Below, piece by piece: positions 36,178 through 49,250 of a stretch of DNA of 64,000 nucleotides (positions within the stretch are counted from its first letter, which is position 1; each line of letters begins with the position of its first letter). The translations under genes were made by a program, and so were the position numbers. Source of the stretch: Thysanoteuthis rhombus (lineage: Eukaryota; Mollusca; Cephalopoda; Oegopsida; Thysanoteuthidae); assembly GCA_963457665.1 (NCBI GenBank), contig OY735224.1, positions 50,136,811 through 50,200,810 on the forward strand, read 5' to 3'. The notes beneath the pieces are model-generated. The model made no database searches. It was given only the letters and a program-made list of their open reading frames with translations, and had not been told where the DNA came from.

Positions 36178-39114
36178 TTGATTTTACACAATGTTCATAA
36201 CAAAACCTATAAAGTGTAGCCTCGGAAGCAATGTTTTAAAGGTTTTTAAGAACTTTGATGGATTTAGTGAAAAAAAAGGGTTGATTTTACACAGTGTTCA
36301 TAACAAAACCTAAAAAGGGTAGCCTCGGAAGCAATGTTTTAAAGGTTTTTAACAACCTATTTGGATTTAGTAAAAGAAAAAAGGATTGATTTTACACAAT
36401 GTTCATAACAAAACCTAAAAAGTGTAGCCTCGGAAGCAATGTTTTAAAGGTTTTTAACAACTTTGTTGGATTTAGTGAAAAAAAAAGGATTGATTTTACA
36501 CAGTGTTCATTACAAAACCTAAAAAGGGTAGCCTCGGAAGCAATGTTTTAAAGGTTTTTAACAACGTATTTGGATTTAGTAAAAAAAAAAAGGATTGATT
36601 TTACACAATGTTCATAACAAAACCTAAAAAGTGTAGCCTCGGAAGCAATGTTTTAAAGGTTTTTAACAACTTTGTTGGATTTAGTGAAAAAAAAAGGATT
36701 GATTTTACACAGTGTTCATAACAAAACCTAAAAAGGGTAGCCTCGGAAGCAATATTTTAAAGGTTTTTAACAACTTTGTTGGATTTAGTGAAAAAAACAG
36801 GATTGATTTTACACAGTGTTCATAACAAAACCTAAAAAGGGTAGCCTTGGAAGCAATGTTTTTAAAGGTTTTTAACAACTTTCTTGAATTTAGTAAGAAA
36901 AAAAAGGATTGTTTTTACACAGTGTTCATAACAAAACCTAAAAAGGGTAGCCTCGGAAGCAATGTTTTAAAGGTTTTTAACAACGTATTTGGATTTAGTA
37001 AAAAAAAAAAGGATTGATTTTACACAGTGTTCATAACAAAACCTAAAAAGGGTAGCCTCGGAAGCAATGTTTTAAAGGTTTTAAACAAGTTTCTTGAATT
37101 TAATAAAAAAAAAAGGATTGATTTTACACAGTGTTCATAACAAAACCTAAAAAGGGTAGCCTGGGAAGCAATGTTTCAAAGGTTTTTAACAACTTTCTTG
37201 AATATAGTAAGAAAAAAAAGGGTTGATTTTACACAGGGTTCATAACAAAACCTAAAAAGGGTAGCCTCGGAAGCAATGTTTTGAAGGTTTTCAACAACTT
37301 TCTTGAATTTAGTAAAAAAAAAAAAGGATTGATTTTACACAGTGTTCATAACAAAACCTAAAAAGGGTAGCCTTGGAAGCAATGTTTTAAAGGTTTTTAA
37401 CAAGTTTCTTGAATTTAATAAGAAAAAAAAGGGTTGATTTTACACAGTGTTCATAACAAAACCTAAAAAGGGTAGCCTCGGAAGCAATGTTTTAAAGGTT
37501 TTTAACATTTTTCTTGAATTTAGTAAGAAAAAAAAGGGTTGATTTTACACAGTGTTCATAACAAAACCTAAAAAGTGTAGCCTCGGAAGCAATGTTTTAA
37601 AGGTTTTTAACAACTTTGTTGGATTTAGTAAAAAAAAAAAAGGATTGATTTTACACAGTGTTCATAACAAAACCTGAAAAGGGTAGCCTCAGAAGCAATG
37701 TTTTAAAGGTTTTTAACAACTTTGTTGGATTTAGTAAAAAAAAAAAGGATTGATTTTACACAGTGTTCATAACAAAACCTAAAAAGGGTAGCCTCGGAAG
37801 CAATGTTTTAAAGGTTTTTAACAACTTTGTTGGATTTAGTGAAAAAAAAAGGATTGATTTTACACAGCGTTCATAACAAAACCTAAAAAGGGTAGCCTCG
37901 GAAGCAATGTTTTAAAGGTTTTTAACAACTTTCTTGAATTTAGTAAAAAAAAAAAGGATTGATTTTACACAGTGTTCATAACTAAACCTAGAAAGGGTAG
38001 CCTCGGAAGCAATGTTTTTAAAGGTTTTTAAAAACTTTTTTTGAATTTAGTAAAAAAAAAAAGGATTGTTTTTACACAGTGTTCATAACAAAACCTAAAA
38101 AGGGTAGCCTCGGAAGCAATGTTTTAAAGGTTTTTAACAACTTTCTTGAATTCTGTAAAAAAAAAAGGATTGATTTTACACAGTGTTCATTACAAAACCT
38201 AAAAAGGGTAGCCTCGGAAGCAATGTTTTAAAGGTTTTTAACAACGTATTTGGATTTAGTAAAAAAAAAAGGATTGATTTTACACAATGTTCATAACAAA
38301 ACCTAAAAAGTGTAGCCTCGGAAGCAATGTTTTAAAGGTTTTTAGCAACTTTGTTGGATTTAGTGAAAAAAACAGGATTGATTTTACACAGTGTTCATAA
38401 CAAAACCTAAAAAGGGTAGCCTCGGAAGCAATATTTTAAAGGTTTTTAACAACTTTGTTGGATTTAGTAAAAGAAAAAAGGGTTGATTTTACACAGTGTT
38501 CATAACAAAACCTAAAAAGGGTAGCCTCGGAAGCAATGTTTTTAAAGGTTTTTAACAACTTTCTTGAATTTAGTAAGAAAAAAAAGGATTGATTTTACAC
38601 AGCGTTCATAACAAAACCTAAAAAGGGTAGCCTTGGAAGCAATGTTTCAAAGGTTTTTAACAACTTTCTTGAATATAGTAAGAAAAAAAAGGATTGATTT
38701 TACACAGTGTTCATAACAAAACCTAAAAAGGGTAGCCTCGGAAGCAATGTTTTGAAGGTTTTTAACAACTTTCTTGAATTTAGTAAAAAAAAAAGGATTG
38801 ATTTTACACAGTGTTCATAACAAAACCTAAAAAGGGTAGCCTCGGAAGCAATGTTTTTAAAGGTTTTTAACAACTTTCTTGAATTTAGTAAAAAAAAAAA
38901 AGGATTGATTTTACACAGTGTTCATAACAAAACCTAAAAAGGGTAGCCTCGGAAGCAATGTTTTAAAGGTTTTTAACAAGTTTCTTGAATTTGATAAGAA
39001 AAAAAAGGATTGATTTTACACAGTGTTCATAACAAAACCTAAAAAGGGTAGCCTCGGAAGCAATGTTTTAAAGGTTTTTAACAACTTTCTTGAATTTAGT
39101 AAGAAAAAAAAGGA
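36178..39114. repeat. 28-unit higher-order block, second copy
   Basis: Tandem near-identical copy of 33241-36177. Parts of the same variant string occur again at 40.3-43.1 kb and 45.5-48.8 kb, so amplification happened more than twice. Confidence 0.92.
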
Positions 39115-39712
39115 TTGATTTTACACAGCGTTCATAACAAAACCTAAAAAGGGTAGCCTCGGAAGCAATGTTTTAAAGGTTTTTAACAACGTATTTGGAT
39201 TTAGTAAAAAAAAAAAAGGATTGATTTTACACAGTGTTCATAAGAAAACCTAAAAAGGGTAGCCTCGGAAGCAATGTTTTAAAGGTTTTTAACAACTTTG
39301 TTGGATTTAGTAAAAAAAAAAAGGATTGATTTTACACAGTGTTCATAACAAAACCTAAAAAGGGTAGCCTCGGAAGCAATGTTTTAAAGGTTTTTAACAA
39401 CTTTGTTGGATTTAGTAAGAAAAAAAAAGATTGATTTTACACAGCGTTCATAACAAAACCTAAAAAGGGTAGCCTCGGAAGCAATGTTTTAAAGGTTTTT
39501 AACAACTTTCTTGAATTTAGTAAAAAAAAAAAGGAATGATTTTACACAGTGTTCATAACTAAACCTAGAAAGGGTAGCCTCGGAAGCAATGTTTTTAAAG
39601 GTTTTTAACAACTTTCTTGAATTTAGTAAAAAAAAAAAAGGATTGTTTTTACACAGTGTTCATAACAAAACCTAAAAAGGGTAGCCTCGGAAGCAATGTT
39701 TTAAAGGTTTTT

Positions 39713-42436
39713 AACAACCTATTTGGATTTAGTAAGAAAAAAAAGGATTGATTTTACACAGTGTTCATAACAAAACCTAAAAAGGGTAGCCTCGGAAGCA
39801 ATGTTTTAAAGGTTTTTAACAACGTGTTTGGATTTAGTAAAAAAAAAAGGATTGATTTTACACAATGTTCATAACAAAACCTAAAAAGTGTAGCCTCGGA
39901 AGCAATGTTTTTAAAGGTTTTTAACAACTTTCTTGAAATTAGTAAAAAAAAAAGGATTGTTTTTACACAGTGTTCATAACAAAACCTAAAAAGGGTAGCC
40001 TCGGAAGCAATGTTTTAAAGGTTTTTAACAACTTTCTTGAATTCTGTAAAAAAAAAAAGGATTGATTTTACACAGTGTTCATTACAAAACCTAAAAAGGG
40101 TAGCCTCGGAAGCAATGTTTTAAAGGTTTTCAACAACTTTCTTGAATTTAGTAAAAAAAAAAGGATTGATTTTACACAATGTTCATAACAAAACCTATAA
40201 AGTGTAGCCTCGGAAGCAATGTTTTAAAGGTTTTTAAGAACTTTGATGGATTTAGTGAAAAAAAAGGGTTGATTTTACACAGTGTTCATAACAAAACCTA
40301 AAAAGGGTAGCCTCGGAAGCAATGTTTTAAAGGTTTTTAACATTTTTCTTGAATTTAGTAAGAAAAAAAAGGGTTGATTTTACACAGTGTTCATAACAAA
40401 ACCTAAAAAGTGTAGCCTCGGAAGCAATGTTTTAAAGGTTTTTAACAACTTTGTTGGATTTAGTAAAAAAAAAAAAGGATTGATTTTACACAGTGTTCAT
40501 AACAAAACCTGAAAAGGGTAGCCTCAGAAGCAATGTTTTAAAGGTTTTTAACAACTTTGTTGGATTTAGTAAAAAAAAAAAGGATTGATTTTACACAGTG
40601 TTCATAACAAAACCTAAAAAGGGTAGCCTCGGAAGCAATGTTTTAAAGGTTTTTAACAACTTTGTTGGATTTAGTGAAAAAAAAAGGATTGATTTTACAC
40701 AGCGTTCATAACAAAACCTAAAAAGGGTAGCCTCGGAAGCAATGTTTTAAAGGTTTTTAACAACTTTCTTGAATTTAGTAAAAAAAAAAAGGATTGATTT
40801 TACACAGTGTTCATAACTAAACCTAGAAAGGGTAGCCTCGGAAGCAATGTTTTTAAAGGTTTTTAACAACTTTTTTTGAATTTAGTAAAAAAAAAAAGGA
40901 TTGTTTTTACACAGTGTTCATAACAAAACCTAAAAAGGGTAGCCTCGGAAGCAATGTTTTAAAGGTTTTTAACAACTTTCTTGAATTCTGTAAAAAAAAA
41001 AGGATTGATTTTACACAGTGTTCATTACAAAACCTAAAAAGGGTAGCCTCGGAAGCAATGTTTTAAAGGTTTTTAACAACCTATTTGGATTTAGTAAGAA
41101 AAAAAAGGATTGATTTTACACAGTGTTCATAACAAAACCTAAAAAGGGTAGCCTCGGAAGCAATGTTTTAAAGGTTTTTAACAACGTGTTTGGATTTAGT
41201 AAAAAAAAAAGGATTGATTTTACACAATGTTCATAACAAAACCTAAAAAGTGTAGCCTCGGAAGCAATGTTTTTAAAGGTTTTTAACAACTTTCTTGAAA
41301 TTAGTAAAAAAAAAAGGATTGTTTTTACACAGTGTTCATAACAAAACCTAAAAAGGGTAGCCTCGGAAGCAATGTTTTAAAGGTTTTTAACAACTTTCTT
41401 GAATTCTGTAAAAAAAAAAAGGATTGATTTTACACAGTGTTCATTACAAAACCTAAAAAGGGTAGCCTCGGAAGCAATGTTTTAAAGGTTTTCAACAACT
41501 TTCTTGAATTTAGTAAAAAAAAAAGGATTGATTTTACACAATGTTCATAACAAAACCTATAAAGTGTAGCCTCGGAAGCAATGTTTTAAAGGTTTTTAAG
41601 AACTTTGATGGATTTAGTGAAAAAAAAGGGTTGATTTTACACAGTGTTCATAACAAAACCTAAAAAGGGTAGCCTCGGAAGCAATGTTTTAAAGGTTTTT
41701 AACATTTTTCTTGAATTTAGTAAGAAAAAAAAGGGTTGATTTTACACAGTGTTCATAACAAAACCTAAAAAGTGTAGCCTCGGAAGCAATGTTTTAAAGG
41801 TTTTTAACAACTTTGTTGGATTTAGTAAAAAAAAAAAAGGATTGATTTTACACAGTGTTCATAACAAAACCTGAAAAGGGTAGCCTCAGAAGCAATGTTT
41901 TAAAGGTTTTTAACAACTTTGTTGGATTTAGTAAAAAAAAAAAGGATTGATTTTACACAGTGTTCATAACAAAACCTAAAAAGGGTAGCCTCGGAAGCAA
42001 TGTTTTAAAGGTTTTTAACAACTTTGTTGGATTTAGTGAAAAAAAAAGGATTGATTTTACACAGCGTTCATAACAAAACCTAAAAAGGGTAGCCTCGGAA
42101 GCAATGTTTTAAAGGTTTTTAACAACTTTCTTGAATTTAGTAAAAAAAAAAAGGATTGATTTTACACAGTGTTCATAACTAAACCTAGAAAGGGTAGCCT
42201 CGGAAGCAATGTTTTTAAAGGTTTTTAACAACTTTTTTTGAATTTAGTAAAAAAAAAAAGGATTGTTTTTACACAGTGTTCATAACAAAACCTAAAAAGG
42301 GTAGCCTCGGAAGCAATGTTTTAAAGGTTTTTAACAACTTTCTTGAATTCTGTAAAAAAAAAAGGATTGATTTTACACAGTGTTCATTACAAAACCTAAA
42401 AAGGGTAGCCTCGGAAGCAATGTTTTAAAGGTTTTT
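39713..42436. repeat. Two tandem 13-unit blocks (1362 bp each)
   Basis: AACAACCTATTTGG followed by AGTAAGAAAA starts at 39713 and 41075. Between the starts, the variant order (GTGTTTGG, AATTCTGT, ACCTATAAAG, TTTGATGG, AACATTTTTC, CTCAGAAGC) is the same. The string from 39239 (CATAAGAAAACC) also recurs at 43331, an offset of 4092 bp. Confidence 0.85.
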
Positions 42437-45400
42437 AACAACGTATTTGGATTTAGTAAAAAAAAAAGGATTGATTTTACACAATGTTCATAACAAAACC
42501 TAAAAAGTGTAGCCTCGGAAGCAATGTTTTAAAGGTTTTTAGCAACTTTGTTGGATTTAGTGAAAAAAACAGGATTGATTTTACACAGTGTTCATAACAA
42601 AACCTAAAAAGGGTAGCCTCGGAAGCAATATTTTAAAGGTTTTTAACAACTTTGTTGGATTTAGTAAAAGAAAAAAGGGTTGATTTTACACAGTGTTCAT
42701 AACAAAACCTAAAAAGGGTAGCCTCGGAAGCAATGTTTTTAAAGGTTTTTAACAACTTTCTTGAATTTAGTAAGAAAAAAAAGGATTGATTTTACACAGT
42801 GTTCATAACAAAACCTAAAAAGGGTACCCTTGGAAGCAATGTTTCAAAGGTTTTTAACAACTTTCTTGAATATAGTAAGAAAAAAAAGGATTGATTTTAC
42901 ACAGTGTTCATAACAAAACCTAAAAAGGGTAGCCTCGGAAGCAATGTTTTGAAGGTTTTTAACAACTTTCTTGAATTTAGTAAAAAAAAAAGGATTGATT
43001 TTACACAGTGTTCATAACAAAACCTAAAAAGGGTAGCCTCGGAAGCAATGTTTTTAAAGGTTTTTAACAACTTTCTTGAATTTAGTAAAAAAAAAAAAGG
43101 ATTGATTTTACACAGTGTTCATAACAAAACCTAAAAAGGGTAGCCTCGGAAGCAATGTTTTAAAGGTTTTTAACAACTTTCTTGAATTTAGTAAGAAAAA
43201 AAAGGATTGATTTTACACAGCGTTCATAACAAAACCTAAAAAGGGTAGCCTCGGAAGCAATGTTTTAAAGGTTTTTAACAACGTATTTGGATTTAGTAAA
43301 AAAAAAAAAGGATTGATTTTACACAGTGTTCATAAGAAAACCTAAAAAGGGTAGCCTCGGAAGCAATGTTTTAAAGGTTTTTAACAACTTTGTTGGATTT
43401 AGTAAAAAAAAAAAGGATTGATTTTACACAGTGTTCATAACAAAACCTAAAAAGGGTAGCCTCGGAAGCAATGTTTTAAAGGTTTTTAACAACTTTGTTG
43501 GATTTAGTAAGAAAAAAAAAGATTGATTTTACACAGCGTTCATAACAAAACCTAAAAAGGGTAGCCTCGGAAGCAATGTTTTAAAGGTTTTTAACAACTT
43601 TCTTGAATTTAGTAAAAAAAAAAAGGAATGATTTTACACAGTGTTCATAACTAAACCTAGAAAGGGTAGCCTCGGAAGCAATGTTTTTAAAGGTTTTTAA
43701 CAACTTTCTTGAATTTAGTAAAAAAAAAAAAGGATTGTTTTTACACAGTGTTCATAACAAAACCTAAAAAGGGTAGCCTCGGAAGCAATGTTTTAAAGGT
43801 TTTTAACAACCTATTTGGATTTAGTAAGAAAAAAAAGGATTGATTTTACACAGTGTTCATAACAAAACCTAAAAAGGGTAGCCTCGGAAGCAATGTTTTA
43901 AAGGTTTTTAACAACGTGTTTGGATTTAGTAAAAAAAAAAGGATTGATTTTACACAATGTTCATAACAAAACCTAAAAAGTGTAGCCTCGGAAGCAATGT
44001 TTTTAAAGGTTTTTAACAACTTTCTTGAAATTAGTAAAAAAAAAAGGATTGTTTTTACACAGTGTTCATAACAAAACCTAAAAAGGGTAGCCTCGGAAGC
44101 AATGTTTTAAAGGTTTTTAACAACTTTCTTGAATTCTGTAAAAAAAAAAAGGATTGATTTTACACAGTGTTCATTACAAAACCTAAAAAGGGTAGCCTCG
44201 GAAGCAATGTTTTAAAGGTTTTCAACAACTTTCTTGAATTTAGTAAAAAAAAAAGGATTGATTTTACACAATGTTCATAACAAAACCTATAAAGTGTAGC
44301 CTCGGAAGCAATGTTTTAAAGGTTTTTAAGAACTTTGATGGATTTAGTGAAAAAAAAGGGTTGATTTTACACAGTGTTCATAACAAAACCTAAAAAGGGT
44401 AGCCTCGGAAGCAATGTTTTAAAGGTTTTTAACAACCTATTTGGATTTAGTAAAAGAAAAAAGGATTGATTTTACACAATGTTCATAACAAAACCTAAAA
44501 AGTGTAGCCTCGGAAGCAATGTTTTAAAGGTTTTTAACAACTTTGTTGGATTTAGTGAAAAAAAAAGGATTGATTTTACACAGTGTTCATTACAAAACCT
44601 AAAAAGGGTAGCCTCGGAAGCAATGTTTTAAAGGTTTTTAACAACGTATTTGGATTTAGTAAAAAAAAAAGGATTGATTTTACACAATGTTCATAACAAA
44701 ACCTAAAAAGTGTAGCCTCGGAAGCAATGTTTTAAAGGTTTTTAACAACTTTGTTGGATTTAGTGAAAAAAACAGGATTGATTTTACACAGTGTTCATAA
44801 CAAAACCTAAAAAGGGTAGCCTCGGAAGCAATATTTTAAAGGTTTTTAACAACTTTGTTGGATTTAGTAAAAGAAAAAAGGATTGATTTTACACAGTGTT
44901 CATAACAAAACCTAAAAAGGGTAGCCTCGGAAGCAATGTTTTTAAAGGTTTTTAACAACTTTCTTGAATTTAGTAAGAAAAAAAGGATTGTTTTTACACA
45001 GTGTTCATAACAAAACCTAAAAAGGGTAGCCTCGGAAGCAATGTTTTAAAGGTTTTTAACAACTTTGTTGGATTTAGTAAAAGAAAAAAGGATTGATTTT
45101 ACACAGTGTTCATAACAAAACCTAAAAAGGGTAGCCTCGGAAGCAATGTTTTTAAAGGTTTTTAACAACTTTCTTGAATTTAGTAAGAAAAAAAGGATTG
45201 TTTTTACACAGTGTTCATAACAAAACCTAAAAAGGGTAGCCTCGGAAGCAATGTTTTAAAGGTTTTTAACAACTTTCTTGAATTTAGTAAAAAAAAAAAA
45301 GGATTGATTTTACACAGTGTTCATAACAAAACCTAAAAAGGGTAGCCTCGGAAGCAATGTTTTAAAGGTTTTTAACAACTTTCTTGAATTTAGTAAAAAA

Positions 45401-48400
45401 AAAAAAGGATTGATTTTACACAGTGTTCATAACAAAACCTAAAAAGGGTAGCCTCGGAAGCAATGTTTTAAAGGTTTTAAACAAGTTTCTTGAATTTAAT
45501 AAAAAAAAAAGGATTGATTTTACACAGTGTTCATAACAAAACCTAAAAAGGGTAGCCTGGGAAGCAATGTTTCAAAGGTTTTTAACAACTTTCTTGAATA
45601 TAGTAAGAAAAAAAAGGGTTGATTTTACACAGTGTTCATAACAAAACCTAAAAAGGGTAGCCTCGGAAGCAATGTTTTGAAGGTTTTTAACAACTTTCTT
45701 GAATTTAGTAAAAAAAAAAAAGGATTGATTTTACAAAGTGTTCATAACAAAACCTAAAAAGGGTAGCCTTGGAAGCAATGTTTTAAAGGTTTTTAACAAG
45801 TTTCTTGAATTTAATAAGAAAAAAAAGGGTTGATTTTACACAGTGTTCATAACAAAACCTAAAAAGGGTAGCCTCGGAAGCAATGTTTTAAAGGTTTTTA
45901 ACATTTTTCTTGAATTTAGTAAGAAAAAAAAGGATTGATTTTACACAGTGTTCATAACAAAACCTAAAAAGGGTAGCCTCGGAAGCAATGTTTTAAAGGT
46001 TTTTAACAACGTGTTTGGATTTAGTAAAAAAAAAAGGATTGATTTTACACAATGTTCATAACAAAACCTAAAAAGTGTAGCCTCGGAAGCAATGTTTTTA
46101 AAGGTTTTTAACAACTTTCTTGAAATTAGTAAAAAAAAAAGGATTGTTTTTACACAGTGTTCATAACAAAACCTAAAAAGGGTAGCCTCGGAAGCAATGT
46201 TTTAAAGGTTTTTAACAACTTTCTTGAATTCTGTAAAAAAAAAAAGGATTGATTTTACACAGTGTTCATTACAAAACCTAAAAAGGGTAGCCTCGGAAGC
46301 AATGTTTTAAAGGTTTTCAACAACTTTCTTGAATTTAGTAAAAAAAAAAGGATTGATTTTACACAATGTTCATAACAAAACCTATAAAGTGTAGCCTCGG
46401 AAGCAATGTTTTAAAGGTTTTTAAGAACTTTGATCGATTTAGTGAAAAAAAAGGGTTGATTTTACACAGTGTTCATAACAAAACCTAAAAAGGGTAGCCT
46501 CGGAAGCAATGTTTTAAAGGTTTTTAACAACCTATTTGGATTTAGTAAAAGAAAAAAGGATTGATTTTACACAATGTTCATAACAAAACCTAAAAAGTGT
46601 AGCCTCGGAAGCAATGTTTTAAAGGTTTTTAACAACTTTGTTGGATTTAGTGAAAAAAAAAGGATTGATTTTACACAGTGTTCATTACAAAACCTAAAAA
46701 GGGTAGCCTCGGAAGCAATGTTTTAAAGGTTTTTAACAACGTATTTGGATTTAGTAAAAAAAAAAAGGATTGATTTTACACAATGTTCATAACAAAACCT
46801 AAAAAGTGTAGCCTCGGAAGCAATGTTTTAAAGGTTTTTAACAACTTTGTTGGATTTAGTGAAAAAAACAGGATTGATTTTACACAGTGTTCATAACAAA
46901 ACCTAAAAAGGGTAGCCTCGGAAGCAATGTTTTTAAAGGTTTTTAACAACTTTCTTGAATTTAGTAAGAAAAAAAGGATTGTTTTTACACAGTGTTCATA
47001 ACAAAACCTAAAAAGGGTAGCCTCGGAAGCAATGTTTTAAAGGTTTTTAACAACTTTCTTGAATTTAGTAAAAAAAAAAAAGGATTGATTTTACACAGTG
47101 TTCATAACAAAACCTAAAAAGGGTAGCCTCGGAAGCAATGTTTTAAAGGTTTTAAACAAGTTTCTTGAATTTAATAAAAAAAAAAGGATTGATTTTACAC
47201 AGTGTTCATAACAAAACCTAAAAAGGGTAGCCTTGGAAGCAATGTTTTAAAGGTTTTTAACAAGTTTCTTGAATTTAATAAGAAAAAAAAGGGTTGATTT
47301 TACACAGTGTTCATAACAAAACCTAAAAAGGGTAGCCTCGGAAGCAATGTTTTAAAGGTTTTTAACATTTTTCTTGAATTTAGTAAGAAAAAAAAGGGTT
47401 GATTTTACACAGTGTTCATAACAAAACCTAAAAAGGGTAGCCTCGGAAGCAATGTTTTAAAGGTTTTTAACAACGTATTTGGATTTAGTAAAAAAAAAAA
47501 AGGATTGATTTTACACAGTGTTCATAACAAAACCTGAAAAGGGTAGCCTCAGAAGCAATGTTTTAAAGGTTTTTAACAACCTATTTGGATTTAGTAAAAA
47601 AAAAAAGGATTGATTTTACACAGTGTTCATAACAAAACCTAAAAAGGGTAGCCTAGGAAGCAATGTTTTCAAGGTTTTTAACAACTTTGTTGGATTTAGT
47701 AAGAAAAAAAAAGATTGATTTTACACAGCGTTCATAACAAAACCTAAAAAGGGTAGCCTCGGAAGCAATGTTTTAAAGGTTTTTAACAACTTTCTTGAAT
47801 TTAGTAAAAAAAAAAAGGATTGATTTTACACAGTGTTCATAACTAAACCTAGAAAGGGTAGCCTCGGAAGCAATGTTTTAAAGGTTTTTAACAACTTTCT
47901 TGAATTCTGTAAAAAAAAAAGGATTGATTTTACACAGTGTTCATTACAAAACCTAAAAAGGGTAGCCTCGGAAGCAATGTTTTAAAGGTTTTTAACAACG
48001 TATTTGGATTTAGTAAAAAAAAAAGGATTGATTTTACACAATGTTCATAACAAAACCTAAAAAGTGTAGCCTCGGAAGCAATGTTTTTAAAGGTTTTTAA
48101 CAACTTTCTTGAATTTAGTAAAAAAAAAAAGGATTGTTTTTACACAGTGTTCATAACAAAACCTAAAAAGGGTAGCCTCGGAAGCAATGTTTTAAAGGTT
48201 TTTAACAACTTTCTTGAATTTAGTAAAAAAAAAAAAGGATTGATTTTACACAGTGTTCATAACAAAACCTAAAAAGGGTAGCCTCGGAAGCAATGTTTTA
48301 AAGGTTTTTAACAAGTTTCTTGAATTTAATAAAAAAAAAAGGATTGATTTTACACAGTGTTCATAACAAAACCTAAAAAGGGTAGCCTGGGAAGCAATGT

Positions 48401-49250
48401 TTCAAAAGTTTTTAACAACTTTCTTGAATATAGTAAGAAAAAAAAGGATTGATTTTACACAGTGTTCATAACAAAACCTAAAAAGGGTAGCCTCGGAAGC
48501 AATGTTTTGAAGGTTTTTAACAACTTTCTTGAATTTAGTAAAAAAAAAAAAGGATTGATTTTACACAGTGTTCATAACAAAACCTAAAAAGGGTAGCCTT
48601 GGAAGCAATGTTTTAAAGGTTTTTAACAAGTTTCTTGAATTTAATAAGAAAAAAAAGGGTTGATTTTACACAGTGTTCATAACAAAACCTAAAAAGGGTA
48701 GCCTCGGAAGCAATGTTTTAAAGGTTTTTAACATTTTTCTTGAATTTAGTAAGAAAAAAAAGGGTTGATTTTACACAGTGTTCATAACAAAACCTAAAAA
48801 GGGTAGCCTCGGAAGCAATGTTTTAAAGGTTTTTAACAACTTTCTTGAATTTAGTAAAAAAAAAAAAGGATTGATTTTACACAGTGTTCATAACAAAACC
48901 TAAAAAGGGTAGCCTCGGAAGCAATGTTTTGAAGGTTTTTAACAACTTTCTTGAATTTAGTAAAAAAAAAAAGGATTGATTTTACACAGTGTTCAAAACA
49001 AAACCTAAAAAGGGTAGCCTCGGAAGCAATGTTTTGAAGGTTTTTAACAACTTTCTTGAATATAGTAAGAAAAAAAAGGATTGATTTTACACAGTGTTCA
49101 TAACAAAACCTAAAAAGGGTAGCCTCGGAAGCAATGTTTTAAAGGTTTTTAACAAATTTCTTGAATTTAGTAAAAAAAAAAGGATTGATTTTACACATTG
49201 TTCATAACAAAACCTAAAAAGTGTAGCCTCTGAAGCAATGATTCAGTGGT

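Larger units (their letters stand above)
31420..49250 (-). repeat. Homogenised ~105-bp satellite array, ~170 units
   Basis: Plus-strand unit in pieces: GGATTGATTTTACACAGTGT, TCATAACAAAACCTAAAAAG, GGTAGCCTCGGAAGCAATGT, TTTAAAGGTTTTTAACAACT, TTCTTGAATTTAGT, then A(7-12). Starts at 31981 and 32086 are 105 bp apart; length varies through the A-run. Variant boxes (AACAACGTATTTGG, AACAACTTTGTTGG, AACATTTTTCTTG, AAGAACTTTGATGG) form repeated strings, showing multi-unit amplification. It is oriented opposite to 17680-21955. The only sizeable open frame (48081-48272) is made of repeat and is not a gene. Confidence 0.97.

Noticed and set aside
48081..48272. 63-codon frame in the 105-bp array
   Set aside because: It is two repeat units in a chance frame; 105 bp units with variable A-runs do not keep phase.
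23590..49250. Regularly spaced repeats that could suggest a CRISPR array
   Set aside because: Whole units repeat with no variable spacers between constant repeats, there are no cas genes, and the context is eukaryotic.
31420..49250. Branch-point-like TACTAA with a T-run on the minus strand as serial splice acceptors
   Set aside because: The T-run lies upstream rather than downstream of the TACTAA box, so the order is wrong for an acceptor.
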